A program made the translations under genes and the position numbers. A stretch of 11,317 nt of DNA from Pseudomonadota bacterium. Lineage in GTDB: Bacteria > Pseudomonadota > Alphaproteobacteria > Rhizobiales > Hyphomicrobiaceae. The first letter of the stretch is position 1; each line of letters begins with the position of its first letter. Location: the NCBI GenBank assembly GCA_023410905.1, contig JAEYPL010000155.1, forward strand, positions 1-11,317. Reading direction: 5' to 3'. The notes below the pieces were generated by a model, which worked only from the letters and a program-made list of their open reading frames with translations, had not been told where the DNA came from and did not search any database. Of the stretch, positions 1 through 6,632 are shown one piece after another.

Positions 1-501
1 CTGCTGCCGCGCCTGCGGCGTTTTGCGCTGACGCTCGCCGGCTCGCGCGACCTCCCCGACGACGTGCTGCAGTCGGCCTGTGAGAAAGCCCTCGACCGTC
101 TCGACCAGTTCACGCCGGGCACGCGCCTCGACAGTTGGATGTTCCAGATCGTACGGACGACGTTCATCGATCACATGAGAAGCCGCAAGCGACGCCAGCA
201 CGACGATCTCACGCCCGATCTCGTGGAGAGCCTTCCAAGCGACGCCCGCATCCACGAGCAGGTGGTCGCGCGAGCGGATCTCGCCCTCGTGCGCGCCGAG
301 ATCGGCCAGCTTCCCGACGAGCAACGCGAGGTGCTGGCGCTCATCACGGTCGAGGGGCTTTCCTATCAGGATGCCGCCAATGTGCTCGGCGTGCCGATCG
401 GCACGATCATGAGCCGCCTGTCGCGGGCCCGCCGAAAGCTCGCGCGCGCCCTCGATGCTCCTCCAGCCAGGCCGGGACACGCAGAAGGATTGCCGCAATG
501 A
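1..501 (+). CDS. ECF-family RNA polymerase sigma factor (5' end missing)
   Basis: Alternative sigma factor of the extracytoplasmic-function group, which directs RNA polymerase to stress-response promoters. The frame is open from the first base of the window, so the start codon lies upstream; 166 codons are visible and perhaps 10-20 residues are missing. Visible codons 1-65 form sigma region 2, with a LLPRLRRFALTLAGS helix, a DDVLQSACEKAL segment and the DSWMFQIVRTTFIDHMRSRKR promoter-melting and -10 recognition helix. Codons about 95-150 form region 4, with the typical LPDEQREVLAL, GLSYQDAANVLGVPIGT and SRLSRARRKLARAL helix-turn-helix for the -35 element. The stop overlaps the start of the next gene as ATGA, indicating translational coupling to the anti-sigma factor. 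Sigma activity is therefore presumably held in check by the neighbour. The ECF subgroup cannot be fixed by eye. Family assignment is very safe. Confidence 0.93.
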   Translation: MLPRLRRFALTLAGSRDLPDDVLQSACEKALDRLDQFTPGTRLDSWMFQIVRTTFIDHMRSRKRRQHDDLTPDLVESLPSDARIHEQVVARADLALVRAEIGQLPDEQREVLALITVEGLSYQDAANVLGVPIGTIMSRLSRARRKLARALDAPPARPGHAEGLPQ

Positions 502-1274
502 CCCGCCCGACGGACGAGATGCTCATGGCTTATGCGGACGGCGCGCTTTCCGAAGCCGAGCGCGCCGAGATCGCCGCTGCCCTCGAGAACGACGCCGAAG
601 CGCGGGCGATCGTCGCGGAATTCCGTCGCACGGCCGAGATCTCGCGCGCGGCTTTTGCCGACATCCTCGCGGAGCCTGTACCTGACAGACTCGTCAACAC
701 GGTGCTCGGAACGCGAACGCACGATGCGAATGTCGTGGATCTGGCCCGCGCGCGAAAGCCGCGAACAACCACGTGGCGCACAGCATTGCCACTGGCAGCA
801 AGTGTGCTGCTCGTCGTCGGCGTCGCGGCGGCGTTGCTGCGCCAGCAGCCCGCTGCGCAACTCATGGCTCTGGGCCCGGTGCCGTCCGCAGCCTCGCTCG
901 CCGAAATTCTGGAGACCAAGCCGAGTGGCACGCCGCTCATGCTGGCCAGCCGTACGCCCGAAGGTCTCGATCGCCTGATGGTGGTCGCGACCTTCCGCGA
1001 TCGCAGGGCGCGCATCTGCCGTGAGGTCGAGGCGCTCGATCCCCAGATGCAGCCGCAGATCGCGGGCGTCGCGTGCCGCAATCCCGCGAATGGGGCGTGG
1101 ATCGTCGAAGGCAGCGCCCGGATCGCGTCCACAGCATCGCCGAGCGGTGGTGACTTCGTGCCCTCAGGCGCCGACCAGAAGGATGCCCTCAACGGTCTGC
1201 TCACCGTACTCGGTGCGACGCGCGCACTCCCCGTCGACGAGGAGCAGGGTCTTCTGGCCAGGGGCTGGAAATGA
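498..1274 (+). CDS. Membrane-anchored anti-sigma factor
   Basis: 258-residue partner of the upstream ECF sigma factor, starting at the ATG inside the ATGA overlap. Residues 1-60 form the cytoplasmic anti-sigma domain (DEMLMAYADGALSEAERAEI), which would bind and sequester the sigma factor. The HxxxCxxC zinc signature of ZAS-type domains is absent, so this is a non-zinc version. One transmembrane helix lies at about 95-114 (TALPLAASVLLVVGVAAALL), after a basic KPRTTTWR stretch. Residues 115-258 should be periplasmic. This part contains only two cysteines, C174 (ARICRE) and C193 (GVACR), in segments recalling the periplasmic parts of other alphaproteobacterial anti-sigma factors. A disulfide or redox-sensing role is inference only. 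Open frame upstream of 498 in the same phase is a shadow of the sigma gene. The co-transcribed arrangement and topology make the role secure; the inducing signal is unknown. Confidence 0.88.
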   Translation: MTRPTDEMLMAYADGALSEAERAEIAAALENDAEARAIVAEFRRTAEISRAAFADILAEPVPDRLVNTVLGTRTHDANVVDLARARKPRTTTWRTALPLAASVLLVVGVAAALLRQQPAAQLMALGPVPSAASLAEILETKPSGTPLMLASRTPEGLDRLMVVATFRDRRARICREVEALDPQMQPQIAGVACRNPANGAWIVEGSARIASTASPSGGDFVPSGADQKDALNGLLTVLGATRALPVDEEQGLLARGWK

Positions 1275-1323
1275 GCGTTGTCGATCCAGCGGCGTTCTTC
1301 ACATCATGAGGGAATAGGCCGCC

Positions 1324-1375
1324 GGTCCGTGCGTTCTCCGTAGGCAAGTTGCCTTTGAGATCGGAGCCACGGACC
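1324..1375 (+). promoter_or_regulatory. Hairpin leader sequestering the glycerate kinase RBS
   Basis: Three nested complementary segments lie just before the ATG at 1380. GGTCCGTG (1324-1331) pairs with CACGGACC (1368-1375), CTCCG (1336-1340) with CGGAG (1362-1366), and AGGCA (1342-1346) with TGCCT (1350-1354). The GGAG at 1363-1366 is the only Shine-Dalgarno-like sequence before the start (13 nt spacing, rather long), and it is paired to CTCC. No T-run follows the stem, so it does not look like a terminator of the sigma operon. I infer a translational control element; what would open it is unknown, and no known riboswitch class was recognised. Confidence 0.5.
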
Positions 1376-1379
1376 CGCC

Positions 1380-2573
1380 ATGAGCCTGACTGTCCTCATT
1401 GCCCCGAGCGGACTGAAGGAGTGCCTCTCCGCGCAGGAAGCCGCAACGGCCATGGCAGTCGGCGTCGCGCGCGCTTGGCCCGGCGCCCGCATTCTCGAGA
1501 CGCCCATCGTGGACGGCGGTGAAGGTTTCACGGCGGCGTTGGCGCAGGCAACGTGCGGCACGCTCGAGGGCATCGAGGTGACGGGCCCTGTCGGGATCCC
1601 GGTAGCAGCGCACATCGGCTTTCTCGGGCGGGAGAGCGTCCGCACGGCAGTCATCGAGATCGCCGCAGCGGCCGGCCTATCGCTCGTCCCTCATGATCGG
1701 CGCGATCCCGCAACGACGACGAGCTACGGCGTCGGCGAGCTCATTCGGGCAGCACTCGTTCGTGGAGCCGAGCGCATTATCGTCGGCTGTGGCGACAGCG
1801 GCGTGAACGATGGCGGCGCCGGCATGGCGCAAGCGCTGGGCGCCCGCCTTCTGGACCAGCACGGCCGCGAGATCGCGCGCGGCTGCGCGGCGCTCGCCGA
1901 ACTCGCGAGCATCGACCTCGCTGGGCTCGATCCACGTCTCGCGCATGTGCGCATCGATGCAGCCGTCAATCCGCACAACGAGCTGCTCGGGAGCCGCGGC
2001 GTCACACGCGTCTATGGGGCTCAGAAGGGGGCAGCCGCGGAACAGATCGCGGGTCTCGAGCGGGCGCTCGCCAACTTCGCGACGCGCCTTGCCGAGGCGA
2101 CCGGCGTCGATGTCGCCGCCCTGAAGGGGGCAGGTGCATCGGGCGGCATCGGCGCCGGTTTGGCTGCGGTGTGCGGGGCTACGCTGCATCCGCGCTACGA
2201 CATGGTCATGCGCTACACGCGTTTTGACCGCCTCCTGCCCGAGGCCGATCTGGTACTCACCGCCGAGGGGGCGCTCGATGGGCAGACGCCGTACGGCAAA
2301 GTGCCGGCCGAGGTCGCGCGCCGCGCGTCGGCACGCGGCATTCCGGTCATTGCACTGGCCGGATGCATCGGCCGCGGTGCGGAGATCAATCTCGCGCACG
2401 GCATTGCTGCCTACCACAGCATTCTCACGCGCCCGTCCACGCTCTCACAAGCAACGCACGATGCCGCCGCCTTGCTCGCTGCGGCAGCCGAGCAGACCGA
2501 GCGCACGGTCGGCGCCGGCCTCATGATCGCGAAGAAAGCAGCCGAGCGGGCGCCGCTCAGCTGCTGCGCCTGA
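1380..2573 (+). CDS. Glycerate kinase (GarK/GlxK family, PF02595)
   Basis: 397-residue cytoplasmic kinase of glycerate kinase family 1, whose E. coli members GarK and GlxK phosphorylate D-glycerate with ATP to 2-phosphoglycerate in glycerate/glyoxylate catabolism. The N-terminus VLIAPSGLKECLSAQEAA matches the family start (usually IAPDSFKESLSA), with the common D replaced by G. IVDGGEGF at 41-48 corresponds to the ADGGEGT substrate-binding motif. Other family features are VGCGDSGVNDGGAGMAQALGAR (about 139-160), GAGASGGIGAGLAA (about 250-263), a LVLTAEGALDGQTPYGKVP segment (about 291-309) and VIALAGCIG near 324. Length is slightly above the usual 370-385 because of a longer C-terminus. The ATG at 1380 fits the conserved start; a TGA in frame at 1356 rules out an upstream start. 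The gene follows the anti-sigma gene by 105 bp but has its own hairpin leader. Product specificity (2- versus 3-phosphoglycerate) is taken from the family. Confidence 0.93.
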   Translation: MSLTVLIAPSGLKECLSAQEAATAMAVGVARAWPGARILETPIVDGGEGFTAALAQATCGTLEGIEVTGPVGIPVAAHIGFLGRESVRTAVIEIAAAAGLSLVPHDRRDPATTTSYGVGELIRAALVRGAERIIVGCGDSGVNDGGAGMAQALGARLLDQHGREIARGCAALAELASIDLAGLDPRLAHVRIDAAVNPHNELLGSRGVTRVYGAQKGAAAEQIAGLERALANFATRLAEATGVDVAALKGAGASGGIGAGLAAVCGATLHPRYDMVMRYTRFDRLLPEADLVLTAEGALDGQTPYGKVPAEVARRASARGIPVIALAGCIGRGAEINLAHGIAAYHSILTRPSTLSQATHDAAALLAAAAEQTERTVGAGLMIAKKAAERAPLSCCA

Positions 2574-2805
2574 GCCCTGTAGACCGACACGCAACATCGG
2601 CACGCCCTCGCCAATTGCATACGTCCGCTGTCGTGCGCGCGAAACCGTGATCACGATAGGCCATGGTCATTCCGCCCAAATCTGATGCAGACTGATCAGC
2701 GCCGCTTTTCGGCGTCTGCTCTGCGCACGGCAGTCACTGCCGCCGCCGAGCCAACAGGCTGCAGCCAACGATCGCAGCAGCCGATCGATACAATGGAGGA
2801 AGCTC
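2574..2805. promoter_or_regulatory. Promoter region with palindromes before the LLM oxidoreductase gene
   Basis: This 232-bp gap contains several short palindromes: CGTGATCACG (2646-2655), CTGATCAG (2692-2699) and CGGCAGT-C-ACTGCCG (2728-2742). A small hairpin CGCCG-CTTTT-CGGCG (2700-2714) is also present, as are two CGATCG copies (2769-2774 and 2782-2787). The 15-bp repeat 2728-2742 lies about 64 bp before the start codon, a plausible operator position. I cannot pick a convincing -35/-10 pair. The GGAGGA at 2795-2800 is a strong ribosome-binding site 5 nt before the ATG at 2806. Confidence 0.4.
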
Positions 2806-3888
2806 ATGGAACTCGGCTATTTCACAATGCCATCGCATCCCCCCGAGAGGCCGCTCAAGGACGGTCACGAATGGGAATTGCAGGTGATCCGCTGGCTCGA
2901 TGAGCTCGGCTACAAGGAAGCCTGGATCGGCGAGCATCACACCGCACCCTGGGAGCCGCACCCCTCGCCCGATCTCGTCGTGGCGCAGGCTCTTATGCAG
3001 ACGAAGAACATCCGTCTCGGACCCGGCGGCTTTCTCCTGCCCTATCATCACCCGGCCGAACTCGCGAACCGCGTCGCCATGCTCGATCACATCTCAGGCG
3101 GGCGGCTCAATTTCGGCGTCGCGGCATCGGGTCTGCCGAGCGATTGGGAAATGTTCAACGTCGACGGCAGCACCGGCGCCAATCGCGAGATGACGCGCGA
3201 GGCGCTCGATATCATCCTCAAGATGTGGTCGACGAACGAGCCCTTCGTGTACGAGGGCAAATTCTGGACCGTGAAGAACCCGGAGACGATGTACGGCTTC
3301 TTGAAACCGCACATCAAGCCGCTGCAGAAGCCCTTCCCGCCCATTGGCGTCGCGGGCCTCTCGAAGGGCTCCGATACGCTCAAGCTCGCGGGCGAGCGCG
3401 GCTATATCCCGATGAGCCTCAACCTGAACCCCGCGTACGTTTCGAGCCATTGGGAGTCCGTGGAGGCGGGCGCCGCCAGGACGGGCCGCAAGCCGAACCG
3501 CCGCGATTGGCGCCTCGTGCGCGAGGTGTTCGTCGCCGAGACGGATGCGGAGGCCGAGCGCCTGTCGGTCGGCCTGCACATGGGCCGCATGATGCGCGAG
3601 TATTTCCTGCAGCTTCTTGCGAATTTCGACTTCCTCACATACCTCAAGCACGATCAGAGTGTGCCCGACAGCGACGTCACCCCGGAATATTGCGCGAAGC
3701 ACAATTGGATCATCGGTTCGCCGTCGACGGTCGCAGAGAAGATCGAGAAGATCCACGACGAGGTCGGCGGCTTTGGGCATCTGCTCGTCTTCGGCTTCGA
3801 CTACGTCGACCATCCGCAGGCATGGCGGAACTCGCTCGACCTGCTGGCGAAGGAGGTTCTGCCGAAAGTGAAACATCTCTCGGCCTGA
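2806..3888 (+). CDS. LLM-class (luciferase-like) flavin-dependent oxidoreductase
   Basis: 360-residue soluble enzyme of the bacterial luciferase-like monooxygenase superfamily, a TIM-barrel flavoprotein that uses reduced FMN (or F420 in some members) with O2 to oxidise a small substrate. Family marks are the ELGYFTMPSHPP start strand, EAWIGEHHTAPWEPHPSPD at 38-56 with the conserved EHH, NIRLGPGGFLLPYHHPAELANRVAMLDHISGGRL at 68-101, then FGVAASGLPSDWEMF. The C-terminal GSPSTVAEKIEKIHDEVGGFGHLLVFGFD is also typical. Full length for the family. The start is fixed by an excellent GGAGGA site 5 nt upstream. The gene stands alone between a palindrome-rich promoter region and a hairpin terminator, so context does not reveal the substrate. 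FMN is more likely than F420 in a proteobacterium, but this is inference. Confidence 0.92.
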   Translation: MELGYFTMPSHPPERPLKDGHEWELQVIRWLDELGYKEAWIGEHHTAPWEPHPSPDLVVAQALMQTKNIRLGPGGFLLPYHHPAELANRVAMLDHISGGRLNFGVAASGLPSDWEMFNVDGSTGANREMTREALDIILKMWSTNEPFVYEGKFWTVKNPETMYGFLKPHIKPLQKPFPPIGVAGLSKGSDTLKLAGERGYIPMSLNLNPAYVSSHWESVEAGAARTGRKPNRRDWRLVREVFVAETDAEAERLSVGLHMGRMMREYFLQLLANFDFLTYLKHDQSVPDSDVTPEYCAKHNWIIGSPSTVAEKIEKIHDEVGGFGHLLVFGFDYVDHPQAWRNSLDLLAKEVLPKVKHLSA

Positions 3889-3896
3889 AGCCGCGC

Positions 3897-3930
3897 AAAA
3901 CAAAACGCCCGCCGGATTGTCCGGCGGGCG
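3897..3930 (-). terminator. Rho-independent terminator between convergent genes
   Basis: A perfect 11-bp stem, CGCCCGCCGGA (3906-3916) with TCCGGCGGGCG (3920-3930), has a 3-nt TTG loop. Read on the minus strand it is followed by TTTTGTTTT (complement of 3897-3905), a classic intrinsic terminator 54 bp past the outer-membrane protein stop. On the plus strand it begins 18 bp after the LLM oxidoreductase stop and lacks a clear T-run, but the stem may slow that transcript too. A second GC hairpin, GGCCGG (3945-3950) with CCGGCC (3957-3962), lies between it and the outer-membrane protein gene. Confidence 0.88.
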
Positions 3931-3983
3931 AGTTGCTGAATTCTGGCCGGTGGGCGCCGGCCGTCCTGTCAGAAGTCCTATTA

Positions 3984-4661
3984 TTAGAACTTGTAGTTCA
4001 GACCGGCGCGGACGATGTGCAGATCTTCGATCGAGGCACGACCCGTGCCACCGATGCCGAACCGATCGTCGAGATCGACATAGAGGTACTCGCCCTTGAG
4101 ACTCCAAGCCCGGTCGAGCTTGACCTCGAGGCCGCCACCGATGGTCCAGCCGGACACTGTATCGCTACCCGAACCAAGGTCATCGCTGGCAGCAACATCC
4201 GCCATTGCGAAACCGCCGGTGATGTAGGGCATCCAACCGTTCATATCGAGGCCGACGCGACCACGAATGGTCCAGAGCCAATCCATCGAGGCGCGGCACG
4301 TGAGGTTTACGGGGCAGCTTTCGCGACCGTTTAGATCAGCGAACGAGAAGTCAGTCTCCAGGCCCCAGACGATGTTTCCGCTCTGGAAGTTGTAGCCGAG
4401 TGTGCCGCCGCCAAGAAAGCCATCGATCTCAGGGCTGCCGTAGATGTCGGCCGGCGTGAAATGATACGCATCCGCAGCGCCATAACCGCCCTGAATACCG
4501 ACATACAGACCCGTCCACATATAGCGCGGCGGGCCGTAGTCCGGCTCATCCTTGTAGGAGCCCGGACGGCCGCCGAGATCAGCTGCCTGAACAGCCGGAG
4601 CCGCAACAGCGAACGCAAGGGCAGCAGCCATCACGCTCTTCGCAAAGAAACCACGAGACAT
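3984..4661 (-). CDS. Outer-membrane beta-barrel protein, Omp25/31 type
   Basis: 225-residue outer-membrane protein of the small porin-like beta-barrel family common in Rhizobiales (Omp25/Omp31 relatives). The signal peptide MSRGFFAKSVMAAALAFAVAAPAVQA is followed by ADLGG, the usual family junction. The mature protein begins with a Pro/Tyr-rich linker, then WTGLYVGIQGGYG, which is the first strand of the barrel. Alternating aromatic strands follow, including GFLGGGTLGYNFQSGNIVWGLETDFSF, MDWLWTIRGRVGLD and WSLKGEYLYVDL. The last residue is F (AGLNYKF), the BAM recognition signal. Cys residues in ESCPVNLTC may form a disulfide loop. I start at the ATG at 4661, which has GGGGG 7 nt upstream and a clean signal peptide; an in-frame ATG at 4763 would put 34 irrelevant residues before it. 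The gene ends in three successive in-frame stops (TAA TAA TAG). It is apparently monocistronic and probably abundant structurally; any transport role is unknown. Confidence 0.9.
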   Translation of the reverse strand: MSRGFFAKSVMAAALAFAVAAPAVQAADLGGRPGSYKDEPDYGPPRYMWTGLYVGIQGGYGAADAYHFTPADIYGSPEIDGFLGGGTLGYNFQSGNIVWGLETDFSFADLNGRESCPVNLTCRASMDWLWTIRGRVGLDMNGWMPYITGGFAMADVAASDDLGSGSDTVSGWTIGGGLEVKLDRAWSLKGEYLYVDLDDRFGIGGTGRASIEDLHIVRAGLNYKF

Positions 4662-4771
4662 TGGATAACCCCCATTTTTTGTCCCCAGCTGCCGGCAAGA
4701 ACGCACCATCCTGCAACTTGGTTCACCGCTGGCTCGTGCCATGTCTCGCGTCGAGGAGATCAAGATACGAG

Positions 4772-4812
4772 CGGATAGCCATCAGATAGTGCTTGCTATC
4801 CGTTCACGTCAA
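4772..4812 (-). promoter_or_regulatory. Predicted promoter and operator of the outer-membrane protein gene
   Basis: On the minus strand TTGACG (4807-4812) and CTATCT (4784-4789) are separated by exactly 17 bp and resemble the alphaproteobacterial housekeeping promoter. Initiation near 4777 would give a leader of roughly 115 nt. An 8-bp perfect inverted repeat, CGGATAGC (4772-4779) and GCTATCCG (4795-4802), places one arm in the spacer and the other at about +1, so it straddles the -10. This is a typical repressor position. Both are sequence predictions. Confidence 0.5.
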
Positions 4813-4993
4813 CTTAATGACGGCCTCGATTTGATCAGTTCGTCTCTGCCGTGATCAATACACAACCCGTACTGCCCATAACTGGAATGTGATTGATCTG
4901 CCTTAGTTAAATTGGAGGCACTCAATCTATCCGTAGTCGGATGTGTTGAGCGAATCACGTTCATGTGAATCGGGCGCCGTTTCGACGGCAACG

Positions 4994-5013
4994 TTCTTCA
5001 CAGGTTATCCACA
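4994..5013 (+). promoter_or_regulatory. DnaA box with a second box-like copy one helical turn away
   Basis: TTATCCACA at 5005-5013 is a perfect match to the DnaA-box consensus TTATNCACA. TTCTTCACA at 4994-5002 matches it with one mismatch, in the same orientation, 11 bp away. Two GANTC sites lie within 45 bp upstream. No origin-type gene neighbours (dnaA, hemE, parAB, repABC) are in the window, so a regulatory or titration site is likelier than an origin. Function is inference. Confidence 0.45.
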
Positions 5014-5082
5014 AGGGCGTTTTGCCCGCAGCCCTTTGACACCTCAGAAGTGCCGCGCAAACGCGACGGGAAATGTGACCCG

Positions 5083-6486
5083 CTAGCGCCCCTCGTGTCC
5101 CAGCGCTGCGAGGATGCGCGCCCAACTCCGGGCGCCTTTGCGGAAGGAGCTCAGGTTGTATTTCTCGTTCGGCGAGTGGATGCGGTCGTCCTCCAGGCCG
5201 AAGCCCACGAGAAGACTGTCCATGCCGAGCACGTCGCGGAACGACTGCACGATCGGGATCGAGCCACCGAGCGCGATGAGAGGCGCAGGCTTGCCCCACT
5301 CCTCGCCGAGCGCCCGCGCCGCCTTCTCGATGTAGGGTGCGGTCGTATCGAAGGCGATGGCCGGGCTGCCGGGCCGGCTCGCAAAGTCGGCCGTGCAATC
5401 CGCCGGGAGACGCGCTTCGACGAAAGCCTTGATGCCGGCGATCACCTTCTTCGGGTCCTGTCCGGGAACAAGACGGCAGGTGATTTTGACCGAAGCCTTG
5501 GAGGGAATGACGGTCTTCGTGCCGACTCCCTGATAGCCACCCGTGATGCCGTTGAATTCGAGCGTCGGGCGCGACCAGGTCTGCTCCATGACGGAATAGC
5601 CCGGCTCGCCGGATGGGACGGACAAACCAACGCCACCGAGGAACGCCTTGTCGTCGAAGCCGAGGCTCCGCCACTGCTTGAGCTGCTTGGCCGTTGGCTT
5701 GATGATGCCGTCATAGAAGCCGGGAATCTGCACCTTGCCATTCTTGTGCATGGCGCCGCAGATTTGCGTGAGCACCCGGATCGGGTTGGCGGCGGCACCG
5801 CCATAAAGGCCGGAATGGAGGTCGCGGTTGGCCGCCGTGATCACGAGCTCGCCAGCCGCCATGCCGCGAAGCTGCGTGGTGATCGAGGGCGTATCCTTGT
5901 CCCACTGTCCAGTGTCGCAGACGAGGGCGAGATCGCGCGACACTTCCTTGCCGTGCTTGGCGAGAAATCCAGGCAGCGACGGCGAGCCGCATTCCTCCTC
6001 ACCTTCGAGCAGAACCGTCACCGCGACAGGCAAATCGCCGGCGACAGCCTTCCAGGCGCGCGCCGCCTCGAGGAAGGTCATGAGCTGACCTTTGTTGTCC
6101 TCGGCGCCGCGCGCGATAATGACCTTGCCGTTGCCCTTTTCGGTCGCGATGCGCGGCTCGAAGGGTGGTGTTTTCCAGAGTTCCAGCGGATCGGGCGGCT
6201 GCACGTCGTAGTGGCCGTAAAAAAGAACGTGCGGCATGCCCGCCGGCACCTTCGCGCGATCGTGTGCCACGACCATCGGATGCCCGGTCGTCGGCACGAC
6301 TTTCGCCGTGGCGAAGCCGATGTCGGTCAACTCGTTCGCGCACCATTCCGCCGCCCGCTGGCAATCTGCCTTATAGGCCGGATCGGTCGAGATGCTCGGG
6401 ATCCGCAGGAAGTCGAATAGCCGGTCCAGCGCCGCCTGCTGACCACCGTCGAGGGTTTTGAGAACACTGCGAAGCTGGTCGCTCAT
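5083..6486 (-). CDS. M20-family metallopeptidase (dipeptidase)
   Basis: 467-residue cytoplasmic dinuclear-zinc hydrolase of the M20 family (PF01546), closest by motif pattern to carnosinase/Dug1-type dipeptidases that cleave dipeptides or short peptides. Metal ligands can be placed: H92 and the bridging region D94 in GHYDVQPP, D130 in GAEDNKG, E164 (general base) and E165 in EGEEECGS, D191 in CDTGQW, and H437 in DRIHSPNEKY. The lid/dimerisation domain (about 205-360) contains H224 in LHSGLYGG, which in relatives reaches into the partner's active site. The set is complete, so the enzyme should be active. I start at the ATG at 6486, which has AAGGA 9 nt upstream; an in-frame ATG at 6570 would add 28 residues not expected in the family. 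A separate unit: 146 bp separate it from the small secreted-protein gene upstream. The exact substrate is unknown. Confidence 0.93.
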   Translation of the reverse strand: MSDQLRSVLKTLDGGQQAALDRLFDFLRIPSISTDPAYKADCQRAAEWCANELTDIGFATAKVVPTTGHPMVVAHDRAKVPAGMPHVLFYGHYDVQPPDPLELWKTPPFEPRIATEKGNGKVIIARGAEDNKGQLMTFLEAARAWKAVAGDLPVAVTVLLEGEEECGSPSLPGFLAKHGKEVSRDLALVCDTGQWDKDTPSITTQLRGMAAGELVITAANRDLHSGLYGGAAANPIRVLTQICGAMHKNGKVQIPGFYDGIIKPTAKQLKQWRSLGFDDKAFLGGVGLSVPSGEPGYSVMEQTWSRPTLEFNGITGGYQGVGTKTVIPSKASVKITCRLVPGQDPKKVIAGIKAFVEARLPADCTADFASRPGSPAIAFDTTAPYIEKAARALGEEWGKPAPLIALGGSIPIVQSFRDVLGMDSLLVGFGLEDDRIHSPNEKYNLSSFRKGARSWARILAALGHEGR

Positions 6487-6530
6487 TCGGAAGCATCCTT
6501 GCGAAGTGGGATCGGAAAGGCGGGTGCCAT

Positions 6531-6562
6531 CGACATTCCGCTTGTATCGACCCGACATTCCG
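6531..6562. repeat. Two direct copies of CGACATTCCG before the M20 peptidase gene
   Basis: CGACATTCCG occurs at 6531-6540 and 6553-6562, 22 bp apart (about two helical turns), 45-76 bp upstream of the peptidase start. This suggests a possible direct-repeat operator, but chance cannot be excluded in a 146-bp gap. Confidence 0.4.
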
Positions 6563-6632
6563 ACCGTCAAGGACAGCGGCCCTCAACACGACCGCAAGCG
6601 ACGGCTTCGCGAGGCGCCACTGTGGGCCGCGA

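Larger units (their letters stand above)
4662..5082. other. 421-bp gene-free, AT-richer intergenic region
   Basis: No credible gene is visible; a 60-codon minus-strand frame here lacks a ribosome-binding site and family features. From left to right it holds the leader and predicted promoter of the outer-membrane protein gene, an AT-richer tract (about 4805-4930), two GANTC sites (4952-4956 and 4967-4971), a DnaA-box pair (4994-5013), and a weak GGGC/GCCC hairpin (5015-5027). The hairpin lies downstream of the M20 peptidase gene without a clear T-run. Confidence 0.6.

Noticed and set aside
3144..4334. 396-codon plus-strand frame crossing the LLM gene, the terminator and the outer-membrane protein gene
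   Set aside because: A coding region running through a perfect terminator hairpin and two convergent real genes is implausible; it is a shadow frame.
4809..4991. 60-codon minus-strand frame in the 421-bp intergenic region
   Set aside because: No ribosome-binding site, no recognisable composition, and it overlaps the GANTC sites and promoter region.
5013..5036. AAGGGC/GCCCTT and GGGC/GCCC hairpins as terminator of the M20 peptidase gene
   Set aside because: The stems are short, mutually exclusive and not followed by a T-run on the minus strand, so I do not call a terminator.
4662..5082. Chromosomal or plasmid replication origin
   Set aside because: Only one perfect DnaA box and one imperfect box, no iterons, no strongly AT-rich unwinding tract and no replication or partition genes nearby.
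5050..6420. 456-codon open frame on the plus strand opposite the M20 peptidase gene
   Set aside because: It is antisense to a gene with a complete set of metal ligands, has no recognisable domain and arises from the GC-rich third-position bias.
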